Positions 11,996 to 21,881 of a stretch of DNA of 64,000 bases are shown piece after piece. The stretch spans positions 310,001 through 374,000 of the forward strand of contig JALRME010000006.1 in NCBI GenBank assembly GCA_026120035.1. The letters run 5' to 3'. Below the pieces are notes generated by a model. That model ran no database searches and was not told the origin of the DNA. It saw only the letters and a list, made by a program, of their open reading frames with translations. Both the position numbers and the translations under genes were made by a program. Origin of the DNA: Coleophoma eucalyptorum. Lineage: Eukaryota > Ascomycota > Leotiomycetes > Helotiales > Dermateaceae. Position 1 is the first letter of the stretch. Each line of letters begins with the position of its first letter.

Positions 11996-14107
11996 ATGGC
12001 GGACCAAGACTTCTACAGCAGAGATTATGCGGTGGCCCTCGACCACCAAGACCCCCTCCATCACATCAGAAAGGATTTTTGCATCCCATCCAAGGCCGAC
12101 ATACGAGCCACGTCGTTACCGGAGTTAGGTACGAGCTCTGCTCCTTGAGAACCTGCTCGGGCCATTTGATTAAACCTATTTTCAGAGTCTCGTGACGCCT
12201 CATCATCTGATGAAAGCATTTACCTTTGCGGTACGTTCTAGAGCGCTTTGGTAGATCATGTGTAGGTCTCGTGAGGAGAAGAGAAACTGATCCTCCTCCA
12301 GGGAACTCGCTGGGGCTGCAGCCACGTCTCACGGCTACCCGACTCCAGCAATATTTGACAACCTGGTCGACTCAGGGTGTCTTTGGCCATTTCAAACCCA
12401 TTGATAAATCACCCTTGCCAATATGGCTAGACGTCGACTCGGCTGCCTCCAAGAGCATTGCGCCAATAGTTGGGGCTCATGTCTCGGAAGTCAACATTAT
12501 GGAAACATTAACTGCGAACTGTAAGTAATATGTGTGTTTCGGGAAGCTCTGGAACTACCCATATTGAGCCCTCTTATCATTGGCGATCTTTGGTTCCCAT
12601 TTGGTGCTTTGGGGATGAGTTTTCTCTTTCTTTCTATGCGCTTGCCTCATATTCTTGAAGACGAAGCTTGGTTCGTTCTGAGGATGGCACCTCAAGACGC
12701 AGGGAGACCACGACATGCCCCGGCACGTCTTCAGCACCGAAGGGCTTCTAGAAACATCAATCTAATGCTTCCGCGACGGAATCGGGTCCCGCCTCAGTGG
12801 ACACCCTTTCGGAAAGTGTCTATTTACCTGCCGTATTGATGTTGACCCAATGTTTTTGGCGGCATCACCTGAAATCCAGCGATACAGGCAGAGTTTTCTT
12901 CTACTGTTCAAGCTCCACAGTTTCTCGGAAGGGATAACTGTATTGATGACTTGTAGCATATCTGCGTTTTCCAAATGCTTCTGACGCTTATTGTTTTTAG
13001 TGCATCTGCTCATGTCGGCCTTCTATCGCCCTGATATTAATGCACGACACAAGATAATTCTAGAGGGCAAGGCCTTCCCTTCCGATCATGTTAGTAAACT
13101 TCATCTTGGACCTCAGACCTTGACTGATGAATCGTTAGTATGCAGTAGAATCCCAGATTCTACATCACGGATTATCTCCTGCTGAGTCTATGATTACCAT
13201 TGATCCACCTCAGGGGGTAGCAACAATAACAACTTCGTACATCCTTTCAGTCATCGAGAAACATGCATCCACTACAGCACTTTTGCTGCTCCCAGGTATA
13301 CAATTTTACACTGGCCAACTATTGGATATCCCAACTATAACTGCTGCCGCCCGAGAAGCAGGTATCTTTGTAATATGGGATCTCGCACATGCGGTTGGAA
13401 ATGTTCCACTCTCTCTCCATGACTGGAATGTAGACGCAGCAGCATGGTGTTCCTACAAATACCTTAATGCTGGCCCAGGTGCTATTGGTGGAATGTTCGT
13501 TCACGAGCGAAACAGCCAAGTCAGCAGCAGCGCATCTGAAAGCGACAACACCGACGGCAAACACTTTGTCAACCGATTCAGCGGCTGGTGGGGTAATGAC
13601 AAGAGCAGTCGGTTTGCAATGGAGAACCGCTTCCAGCCTATTCCTGGCGCGGCAGGGTTCCAGCTCTCCAATCCGTCCGTGCTGGATATCACCGGTCTGA
13701 ATGCCTCCCTCGAAGTCTTCGAGAAGGCAGGTGGCATGACAGCACTCCGTGCGAAGTCCCTGAAGATTACCGCTTATCTCGAGAGTCTACTTGTCGCTTC
13801 GCCTCACTTCGAGAAAACCTTCCAGATCCTCACCCCCAGAGATCCACAGCAGCGAGGTGCTCAAATAAGTGTTAAGCTGAACGATGGGCTCTTAGACGTC
13901 GTGATGAAAGAGTTGGAAGAAAGGGCAGTTGTGATAGATGAGCGAAGACCGGATGTTATCCGAGTTGCGCCAGCCCCACTGTACAATAGCTTCGTGGATG
14001 TATATGACTTTATGAAGGCTTTCAGTGAAGCTTTGGAAGTTGCACAAATGGCAAAAGACGGGTTGATTGATGCCACGGGTACGAAGGAATTGGAGATGAC
14101 CACGTGA
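11996..14107 (+). CDS. BNA5: Kynureninase (PLP enzyme of tryptophan/NAD pathway)
   Basis: Cleaves kynurenine and 3-hydroxykynurenine to (3-hydroxy)anthranilate plus alanine, in de novo NAD synthesis. Five exons: 11996-12128, 12186-12230, 12302-12520, 13001-13089 and 13139-14107; 484 aa. Seen motifs: [30 protein letters not shown] across a junction, WDLAHAVGN (Asp/His cofactor contacts) and [11 protein letters not shown], whose Lys is the PLP Schiff base. The third intron is 480 nt, far longer than its neighbours. The start was chosen at ATGGCGGAC, which leads straight into the conserved N-terminus ([15 protein letters not shown]). Divergent from GDH2. Confidence 0.95.
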
Positions 14108-14680
14108 GGAGAAGATCCCTAGATATATCCTGCGTTGTTCATAGACGTCTAGATTTTTTTATTTCAAACCACACTGCATCTTGTATCTCATGTGCTTTAA
14201 ACGTAGTCCAGCCGCAAAAATTACAAAGAATCTTTTCTATCAAGAGCAGGAGACGTGTACGCGTTGACCTCGACCTAGTATTTGAGGCAGTTTACCGTCC
14301 ACATTCTAATGAGAAAGGCAAAACCAGTGCAGGTGCTTAGAACTTGTTGCCCAATTATACATGGTCGAATATTTTACAGTGACAGTCGCGGCTCCATCAA
14401 CCATCTATCGAGAATAAGAGTTCTAACGAGTTCCACTCGTGCTTTCCAAAGTCCAGAACATGCCCAGCGCCGTTTCTTTCAACACCTTACGGATCGACTA
14501 TCACCTTCACTTCACACTCGATTACCCACCCCAGAATGCGAAACAGTCATAGAAGGCATCAGTCACAATCATTAGGATCAAATAGGATAGAGCAGAACAA
14601 AGCCAACATCGATCTCTCGCCCCATAGAGCCCGCCTATCTAGGCTTCCCTCAACACGTCACTCTTCACATCAATACAGCC
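14108..14680. other. Intergenic between kynureninase and 401-aa protein
   Basis: 573 bp: 3' flank of kynureninase, then the upstream region of the next gene. Nothing else recognised. Confidence 0.6.
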
Positions 14681-15886
14681 ATGGATTCAGCAGCACCCAC
14701 AAAACCTGCCTCCTCGCCACCTCTTCCAAATGTACATACAAGATATGTCCTAGAGCCATATACACAGCAATTCTGGGAGATTGACCAGCTGCAAAAGTCG
14801 TATGCTGAGCATGCCAAGAAGCATAAGTACGCAAAGCAGAATGCCCGAAGAGGCCGAAAGAGCTTCGATGGGAGTGAGTATCTCTTCGGCTCTGGCGATG
14901 TAGCGATAGAGCATGGTGTGAAGAAGGAGGATGCGGAGAGGGAGTATGGGAAGGCTGCAAGGAAGCGTGCAGACTCAGCAGTGTCTCTTGAACAACCGGA
15001 GTTGGAGTATGTTGGGTATTATGTCAAAACCGACACCTCAGCGACTTCTTCGTCCGAGAAAGAGTATGCTGGGTACTACGTCAACAGCGATAGGCCAAAG
15101 ACCCCTCTGCCTGAGGACACACGAAGCTCATCTAGTGTGGAAGAAAACGTCCAGCAAAGCTCTCTTCCGTTACTTATGGAGTCAAAACGATCTGATTCCT
15201 CACCTCAAAGGGATTACTTCCCACCTTGGTACATAAGCTCAAAGGCCAATACGTTCCAGCTTTCAGAGAACGCTTCAAGACATTTCCGCAACCCAGTGTC
15301 ATATCCAAGCAGCAAGTTCCTTTCACCAACTCAACCAACGGCCAAAGAAAGTCTCTCTACCAATCAACGCAGATTCACTACTCAGTCATTCCACAAGTAC
15401 AGAAGCGTCATCACGCCCAAGCTGAAGAGACGTTGGGAGAGACGGTGCGAAGATCAAAGGAGGCTGAGGGTTATTGCGAGGGCATTTGTTAGGAAGTTCC
15501 GCAACGCACTGCCTTGGTTCCCGATGCACAAGGCGAGCAGGCTTTCAGCTGCGGGTGTGAGTTTGGTTTTGAGGGGAAGCGCTTTAAAGCAGAGAGAGCG
15601 GGATGATATGAAGAGTACGGAAGGGGGGTTGGATATGCAAGAAAGTAAAGAGGTATGGTTGGGGAAGAAGGGAATGCATGTTATTGTGAGTGTGAAGGAA
15701 GTTGGAATGGGTATGGAGAGTGAGAGTGAAAGCGAGAACGAGAGTGGGTGGATGAGCGAGGAGCAGCCTGAAAAGACGATTCTGAGGGGAAAGGTCTATG
15801 ATCCTAAAGGAAAGTGGATGAAGAAGAAGCAGAGAGCTGAGAGGAGTGGATGTGACTTTGATAGATGGCTTTGGCATTGGGCGTAG
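14681..15886 (+). CDS. Hypothetical protein, 401 aa, basic and low-complexity
   Basis: Single-exon frame of 401 aa starting MDSAAPTKPASSPP. Not recognised as a known family. Visible features: a conserved-looking start (RYVLEPYTQQFWEIDQLQKS), then three related pieces, EYLFGSGD, EYVGYYVKTD and EYAGYYVNSD, the last two a clear near-repeat. A Ser/Pro-rich middle follows, then a strongly basic helix-like part (YRSVITPKLKRRWERRCED) and an acidic Glu/Ser run before a basic C-terminus. No signal peptide or TM segment is obvious. Length, ATG context and codon use fit a real gene, but function is unknown. Confidence 0.7.
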   Translation: MDSAAPTKPASSPPLPNVHTRYVLEPYTQQFWEIDQLQKSYAEHAKKHKYAKQNARRGRKSFDGSEYLFGSGDVAIEHGVKKEDAEREYGKAARKRADSAVSLEQPELEYVGYYVKTDTSATSSSEKEYAGYYVNSDRPKTPLPEDTRSSSSVEENVQQSSLPLLMESKRSDSSPQRDYFPPWYISSKANTFQLSENASRHFRNPVSYPSSKFLSPTQPTAKESLSTNQRRFTTQSFHKYRSVITPKLKRRWERRCEDQRRLRVIARAFVRKFRNALPWFPMHKASRLSAAGVSLVLRGSALKQRERDDMKSTEGGLDMQESKEVWLGKKGMHVIVSVKEVGMGMESESESENESGWMSEEQPEKTILRGKVYDPKGKWMKKKQRAERSGCDFDRWLWHWA

Positions 15887-16174
15887 CCGACACAAGATGA
15901 CTATCGCTTACATCATCACCTTCTGCAGGAGAATGAGCACCAACATAAATGAGGAAAAACCAGGAATCACAAACATGCACTTTGCAAGTAGACAGAAACA
16001 AGACAGAATATTCAGCAGGTCTTAGTAAAGTGATTCATTTCTTTTGATGCAGGCTAAAACGCCGTTCATGCCATAGCCATAGCCTAGAGTGAACAAAAAC
16101 AAGTACCAAAGACCCCCAAAATACCCCCAAACCAGATTAAACAGTCAAGCACCAACCACTCAGAAGCAAATAAC

Positions 16175-17757
16175 TTAGTTCATTTGTCTGACGAGAGCGT
16201 TGATCTTGTCCTCACGGTTACCCAAGCTAATTGTTTGTTAGTAAAGGTTCTTTTAAAACGGAATAAGGGTAGACGTACTCTCCTCCCTCGACGAAATGTC
16301 TGAACTTGCGAGTGCGGAAACCACCAGTTGGGTTGCTGAGCTTGAATGGCCAGAGGAAGTTGGCGGCTTGCTTGAAGTTGGGGCCAACGGTGAAGATCTC
16401 GTGGATCAAATCCTCCATGCAGACAATGCCGTACTTGCCAAGGGATGCCTCGACAATGGCGTTGTCGGTCAAAGCAATACGTTGCTTCTCGACCTTTCCG
16501 TATCCGCGCTTGTAGATAAGCTCGCGGACGGTCTTCAAGTTGGGGTATCCGTAAGCGATCCATGGCTCGACAACCTTGAGCATCTCAAGGGTGGCCTTGG
16601 TCATGCGGACAAAGACACCGTTGTTGATCTGGAGGAGACGGAGAAGTTGGAGAATCTTGCGGGGCTTTGGTGCAATCTTGTTGATACTGAGAGAATTGTA
16701 AGCCCTTGTTTTCTTTCATCAAACTGCAGTGTAACTTACCCCTTGATACGGACAACGAAGACGAGCTTCTCCTCGGCTGGGATGTAGAAAGAACCATCTT
16801 GCTTGGCCAAGCGAGCAAGGCGGATCTTCTCACGCTCTTGGTCACGGTACTCCTTAACGTACTTCTCAGCACGCTTGAAGATGACACCACGCTTCTCCTT
16901 TTGAGCCTGTTGCCAGTAGGTTAGTCATGATCTATGAGCATTGCAATCTTTGAACATAGGTAACATGGACGATGACAAGTCAGACCCGAAAGATGGTTAA
17001 TTGGCGACAACATCGACAATGTCTAGTCGCGAAAATGGTGTTATGCATCATTTTGTCTCGCCCATGCCACCCTATGCTCGTTAAGGAATATTAACTAACC
17101 TTCTTCTTCTTCTCAAGCTCGGCGGAGCGCTCCTCTCTGGCCTTCTCCTGGCTCTTGCGCTTCTTCAAGAGGGTCTCTGGGACGAGAATTTGCTCGTTGG
17201 TTGGTACCCTGCATATCAGATTAGTCTTTTGTCCCGCATACAAATTGTATGGAGAAGAGCGCCGAGTGAAGAATTGCAGCTATAGCGCGACATTCTCGCA
17301 GAAGGCTGACTCGACTGGTGAATTTAATCGGTGAGAAGTCTCATGATTGATTCAGTCCTTCTTCCAATAAAAGTAGAATGATTCTTCTCAATTGACCCAA
17401 GCTCTCATCCAACAAGGCCTCAGACATAGTCTAAGAGTTATGCTCAGCACGTAACCAATATTCGAATTCTCCCAAAGGGAATCGTGGTCGATGATTGCGG
17501 CAATAGTTTTGAAGGAGAAGATCGAAATCTTCAGCCTCAATACCCCGTACTACATCTCTCATACCGCAAACTGATTAGGCCTGTGCATATGAGGGAGAAG
17601 CTCAGGAAGAATCGAGCTGGCTGCCAGATATCGGTGACTCTAGAGCTCACTGTCGATACCATGGCCTTCCAGCGAGAGGACAACGACTACTTCTGTATCC
17701 AACACATAACGATCAGCTCTTCGATGGTGTTGTGGTAACGTACGAGGTGGAAGGCAT
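16175..17757 (-). CDS. RPL7: 60S ribosomal protein L7 (uL30)
   Basis: Structural protein of the large cytosolic subunit. Five exons: 17744-17757 (14 nt, MPST plus two bases), 17100-17208, 16740-16906, 16279-16686 and 16175-16226; 249 aa, the normal length. Seen: [20 protein letters not shown], the lysine run ending in [37 protein letters not shown], and [17 protein letters not shown] at the end. The first intron is 535 nt and the second 193 nt; the second carries a C/D snoRNA. A 14-nt coding exon before a long intron is typical of ribosomal protein genes. Divergent from the Ats1-like gene. Confidence 0.97.
16974..17057 (-). ncRNA. snR39b-like: Intronic box C/D snoRNA in RPL7 intron 2, predicted guide for LSU rRNA Gm805 (yeast numbering)
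   Basis: Read on the minus strand inside the 193-nt intron: terminal stem GACAA (17053-17057) / TTGTC (16974-16978), box C ATGATGC (17045-17051; last base differs from consensus) and box D CTGA (16980-16983). Directly upstream of box D is the antisense CCATCTTTCGGGT (16984-16996), complementary to the conserved LSU rRNA stretch ACCCGAAAGATGG. The fifth base from box D pairs with the G of ACCCG, equal to yeast 25S G805 from memory. Known: yeast RPL7 introns host snR39/snR59 (A807), and snR39b guides G805. The target call follows the D+5 rule and is inference. Confidence 0.82.
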
Positions 17758-18085
17758 TTTGGCGGTTTGTCGAGAAGATTTTGTCGTAGTGAAAAAAGTT
17801 CGCGAAGTTCGTCGAAATGAAGTTTGTGTGAATTTGGCGACTGTGCGCTAAACAGCTTTGGTCCTAGTCTAGTAAATTAAGCGGGCAATATCCACGTGAT
17901 GCCTGACGGGTGATCAACTCGTCTAGTTTAGAGCTCCTTGAGCTTCGAGCGAGCAAGTCTTCGAAGCGATCCAGGATCGGCCATATTCTCAATTATAACA
18001 GCAATTCAAATCTTTTAAAGTGGTAGGAAAACTTTATGACCAATCATATTGATCAGTAGCAAATTTACTTGCAAGATCAGTAACC
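17758..18085. promoter_or_regulatory. Bidirectional promoter RPL7 / ATS1-like
   Basis: 328 bp between divergent ATGs. A CACGTG palindrome at 17893-17898 (context CCACGTGATGCC) is the best candidate regulatory site; bHLH factors of the Cbf1 type bind this sequence. Assignment is inference. Confidence 0.45.
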
Positions 18086-19189
18086 ATGACCGCACTCTTC
18101 GCCATTGGCTCTAATGGCTCAGGTCAACTCGGTATTGGACACAAGGAAGATGTCTCCGTACCAAAACCCGTCCTATTCGATGTTACATCACAACTCAAGC
18201 CAATCACCCAGATCCGAGCAGGAGGGAACCATACTCTTATCATTACAGCAGCAGGGGAACTATTCAGCTCAGGTGATCCATCTAGTGGTGCACGCGGTCT
18301 TTCCTCTGGAATAGAGATCTCAGACCTGAGTTTCCATAAAATTTGTCTTTCAGCGAACACAGATGCAGTAATCAGCAGATCATACACGTGTCTCTGTGCG
18401 GCTACATGGGAAGCATCTATCATCGTGCAGAGAGACGAGACTGGACGAGCTACCAAAGTATATAGCATTGGGACTGGGAACAAAGGCGAGCTAGGTCTTG
18501 GAGAGCTTCTCTTCCGCTCTTCAAAGGCTGAGTTGGTCAGAGACTTCCCTCCTAAGGATCTTGAAGTTGTAGATCTCGCTGCATCTCTCAGCCATGTTGT
18601 GGCTGTCCTCAGCAATGGAGATGTATATGGCTGGGGAAACGGTAGGAAAGGCCAAATAGGTATGCCAGAAGGCGTTGTTTATACCCCTCGCAAAATCGAA
18701 GGTCTCCCTTTCAAAGTGGTCAAGGCTGTGTGTGGACGCGAGTTCACATATCTTCTTAGTGAGTCTAGTGATGGACGTCATGTTATCCTAGGCTCGGACA
18801 AATGGGAGGTACGATCGTCAGCACCTCCATCCGTGGGAGGATGGAAAGACGCAGGTGCAGGTTGGGGCAGTATCGTTGTGTTACTTGATGACGGCTCCTT
18901 GTTATCTTGGGGCAGGAATGATCATGGCCAGCACAGACCAATTGCTATGCCTCCTGTAGCACAGATTGCAATTGGCAGCGAGCATGGCTTAGCCCTCACG
19001 AACGAGGGAGAGGTTCTTGCGTGGGGATGGGGTGAACATGGGAATTGTGGGCCGACTACCATCAACGGCGATGTGAAGGGAACATGGAACGTCGTCGCTT
19101 CTGGGAAGTATGTCCCCCCAGGGAGTACGATATCATATATTGGAGCTGGATGTGCCACGAGCTGGGTTTGTGTGCAAACTTCAACTTAG
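18086..19189 (+). CDS. ATS1: RCC1-repeat protein, Ats1/Kti13-like
   Basis: Single exon, 367 aa. RCC1-type blade motifs run through the whole protein: FAIGSNGSGQLGIGHKED at the start, IRAGGNHTLII, GTGNKGELGLGE, VYGWGNGRKGQIG, LSWGRNDHGQH and LAWGWGEHGNCGP at the end. A short seven-blade propeller with no other domain matches Ats1/Kti13. In yeast this protein partners Kti11/Dph3 in electron supply for diphthamide and Elongator-dependent tRNA wobble-uridine modification. The family assignment is seen. The specific Kti13 role rests on length and architecture, so it is moderate. Divergent from RPL7. Confidence 0.8.
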   Translation: MTALFAIGSNGSGQLGIGHKEDVSVPKPVLFDVTSQLKPITQIRAGGNHTLIITAAGELFSSGDPSSGARGLSSGIEISDLSFHKICLSANTDAVISRSYTCLCAATWEASIIVQRDETGRATKVYSIGTGNKGELGLGELLFRSSKAELVRDFPPKDLEVVDLAASLSHVVAVLSNGDVYGWGNGRKGQIGMPEGVVYTPRKIEGLPFKVVKAVCGREFTYLLSESSDGRHVILGSDKWEVRSSAPPSVGGWKDAGAGWGSIVVLLDDGSLLSWGRNDHGQHRPIAMPPVAQIAIGSEHGLALTNEGEVLAWGWGEHGNCGPTTINGDVKGTWNVVASGKYVPPGSTISYIGAGCATSWVCVQTST

Positions 19190-19752
19190 TCTACAGGTGC
19201 TTTTCCACTGGAGGTACTACATTTAAGATACTTTCTTCCCGAATCTAGAAAGCAAAAGCGATATGGCAATGACATCGCATGTTCAACAATTCCTTCAGAC
19301 TACTTGCGAGAAAGGAATTTGCAATCCTGGACTTTCCACAAACGGATACAGGTCCCAGGCATCCGACCAAACTACCGTCCAGACTTCTCTGAGCAAAAAG
19401 CTTGGAATAAGGTGAAAGGAAAGAATACAGACACTTTAGAGCGGGTCTGGAGATCACCGCAAACTCTCTCGAAACGATGACGGCTAGTTATGAAACCTAG
19501 CAATGGCGGCACTACTGCCACTTCTTTTTAACTTTTTCATCAGTGTGGATTTTGATGAAGCCGCCAACGAATGTCATCTCGGCACGTTGAAAACGTTCTC
19601 CACATCCCTATGAACAAGGCACTAGAATGCTTCAGCTTTGGACGTGAACAAACCCTGAGCGCACCCAGCCTTGCTTCTCCATCAAATAGTTGTATAAACC
19701 ATAATTCAGGAAAATCCTCCATTTTGGTCAAAACTAGCCAAGATATGAGACA
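19190..19752. other. Intergenic between convergent ATS1-like and RAD9
   Basis: 563 bp of 3' flanks. No motif or credible ORF noticed. Confidence 0.6.
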
Positions 19753-21395
19753 TCAGTCATCGAAGATGCCTCGGATCTAACGTTGTCAGCAGTCGGAATT
19801 TTCATCAAATCGTTTTATTTTCTTTTCTCACCTCTGAAAGTTTCTGTGTTGGGGCCACTTGCACCATGGGTTCCAAACGCTGTGTCGGCACCTCTTCATA
19901 TTCGTTCGATCTTGCTGCTTGAACATTCGTACTAGTATTACTATCAATATTCTGACTCTGCGGCTCTAATCTCTGCAGTCGTTGACCCGAGCTTGCATCC
20001 TGCGGGCAAAATTAGTATGCTCTAAAGACAAAAGGTCTCCGGACTTACATTTGCTCCTGCATCCCATAAAAGCATCTCGCCATCATCTTCGTCTTCGTGG
20101 TCTACCGGGTCCCATCTCCGATCGTCATCAGCTTCAGGAAAGAAGAGAGCATTTGATTGAATGCTGGGCTGCGGTGGGGGGGGTGAAGGTTTAGAGACCT
20201 TTCGAGATAAGCTCGGTGCTACGACACTTGGAGGACCCATCTCTGCAACACTTGCAGTTCGCTTTGAGCTCGATCTTGCCTCAAGCGGCTGCTTTGAAGC
20301 AGCTTTATTTGAAGCACGACCAGCCTTTGGAGCCGAGCTACCTCTGGTGTCTCCGATAGTCATCAGAATGAACTCGCTAAGCAAGCCCTCATCGCCATAT
20401 GATAGCTGTAAGGGGTTTGACGGTCGAGAATACATCGCTTTTACCATAGTATTAGTAAGACCAGCATGCGTAATGATAGATTTGAAATCCTTCACACTGA
20501 TAACCAAGTGAAGGTTTTCTTCGGCAGAGAAGTCCGCAAACTCCTGAATGTCTATAGCGATCGTGGTGTGCAGTGGCTGCTTCAAAATCTCTTGTTCATA
20601 TTAGTAAATATTGTAAATAGGACTGTTGTCAAGTCGTACCATTCCCAGACATGACCTTCTCCGTATAGCTAGTAAAACTCACTCGCCCACCCTCAGCATA
20701 AATATCGAGCTGTTCGGTGCCAGGCCCGAAATATTCAATGAATTCCCGAAGTGTTTTGGAAGATGTGGTCCATTTATTATTGGCACTTTCCTTCGAGAAT
20801 ATAGCGTGCATGGATGGAATTGACTCGAAAGTCAAGCGGTAGGTCTTCAGGACGCCTGAAAAGATTAGCCATAACACATCAGAAATCTTAGGCCAGATGT
20901 ACCATGTCTACAGATGATCTTGATGATAAAGCGACTCTTAGTCTTGCCTTCGCCATCTTCAACGACAACGTCACATCTTTCGACCGCAGTCTCTTTCTCA
21001 GGATCAAAGCTGCGGCCTTTGAAGACGGAGAGTAGGGCCTATGTAGTCTATTAGCTTTGCTAAGATTTCACCCGAGAAGCAAATGCGGACTTTGTTATAT
21101 ATCTTGCAGTTGAACTTCTCCTTGGATTTGCCTTGAGGTGGACTATATTGATATTTCGCAAAGAAACGGTTTCCAACCAGAGTGAAACAGGCATATGCAG
21201 ACTTCGAGGAATTCAGAGTATATAAAATAAGCTGCAAGCGTCAGCAGTTCGAGGTTCCCCATCTAGGACAGTAACACAAACTTTGTCATGGGCAGCTTCT
21301 ATCGAGACCGACTCGCCGAATTTTCCAAGGCACACAAGCGCATCATGAAGTCGTCCTAACGACTCCGGATTGAGAGAGAAGCTCAGTGTAGGCAT
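19753..21395 (-). CDS. rad9: Rad9, subunit of the 9-1-1 DNA-damage checkpoint clamp
   Basis: PCNA-like clamp subunit loaded at damaged DNA with Hus1 and Rad1; its tail recruits the TopBP1-type activator of ATR. Seven exons: 21282-21395, 21091-21231, 20903-21038, 20640-20855, 20049-20590, 19832-19999 and 19753-19776; 446 aa. The N-terminus MPTLSFSLNPESLGRLHDAL and the DKLILYTLNSSKSAY strand fit the family. The clamp region ends near KAMYSRPSNPLQLSY. A Ser/Pro-rich disordered tail follows, with an acidic patch (EADDDRRWDPVDHEDEDDGE). The last exon is only 24 nt and gives IRGIFDD after PTQKLSE, the conserved terminal motif. One donor is GTCCGC. Confidence 0.92.
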
Positions 21396-21881
21396 ATCTG
21401 ATATTTAGAGCTTATGTACAGCCCTTTGTATCGTGCCTTGTCGCACACATGACCAGATAAACCTGATGAAAAACAGATGAGAGGACTTCCGAGACGTAAG
21501 AATTCAGTCCTTTGTAAGAAGCTCACAAAGAAATCCTGAGATGGTGTAGTGTACTTGAATTCTTTCTTACGTTCAGAGGCCGATCGTTCTTTTTCAACCA
21601 GATTGGCTGGAGAAACAATGGCTTTGAGCCTTAAGATTTATTGAGGTTCGCGTGTGAAGTCGCGTCTGCCATGACGCGCACTCGGCTCGGCGTGTGTTGA
21701 CATACAAGCATCCCCTCCATCGGATCGCATTAAGATCTTCATCAATCCATATCATACGCTATCCACATTCTACAATTATATCATATTACATGACACTTCC
21801 ATTCCGAGTTTTCTCTTTAGGGCTTCCTGCATACGACTTCCACATTTGTGTTGGAATACACCATTCATTCCTTAAAGGACG
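21396..21881. promoter_or_regulatory. Divergent promoter region RAD9 / F-box-like gene
   Basis: 486 bp between the two start codons. No specific element recognised. Confidence 0.4.

Noticed and set aside
12943..12990. TTGATGA and CTGA in the long kynureninase intron as a C/D snoRNA
   Set aside because: Only about 30 nt apart, no terminal stem and no rRNA-like guide.
16296..16787. Plus-strand frame of 163 codons
   Set aside because: Antisense of RPL7 exons.
17352..17410. GATGA and CTGA on the minus strand of RPL7 intron 1 as a second snoRNA
   Set aside because: Box C lacks the leading T, no terminal stem and no recognisable guide.
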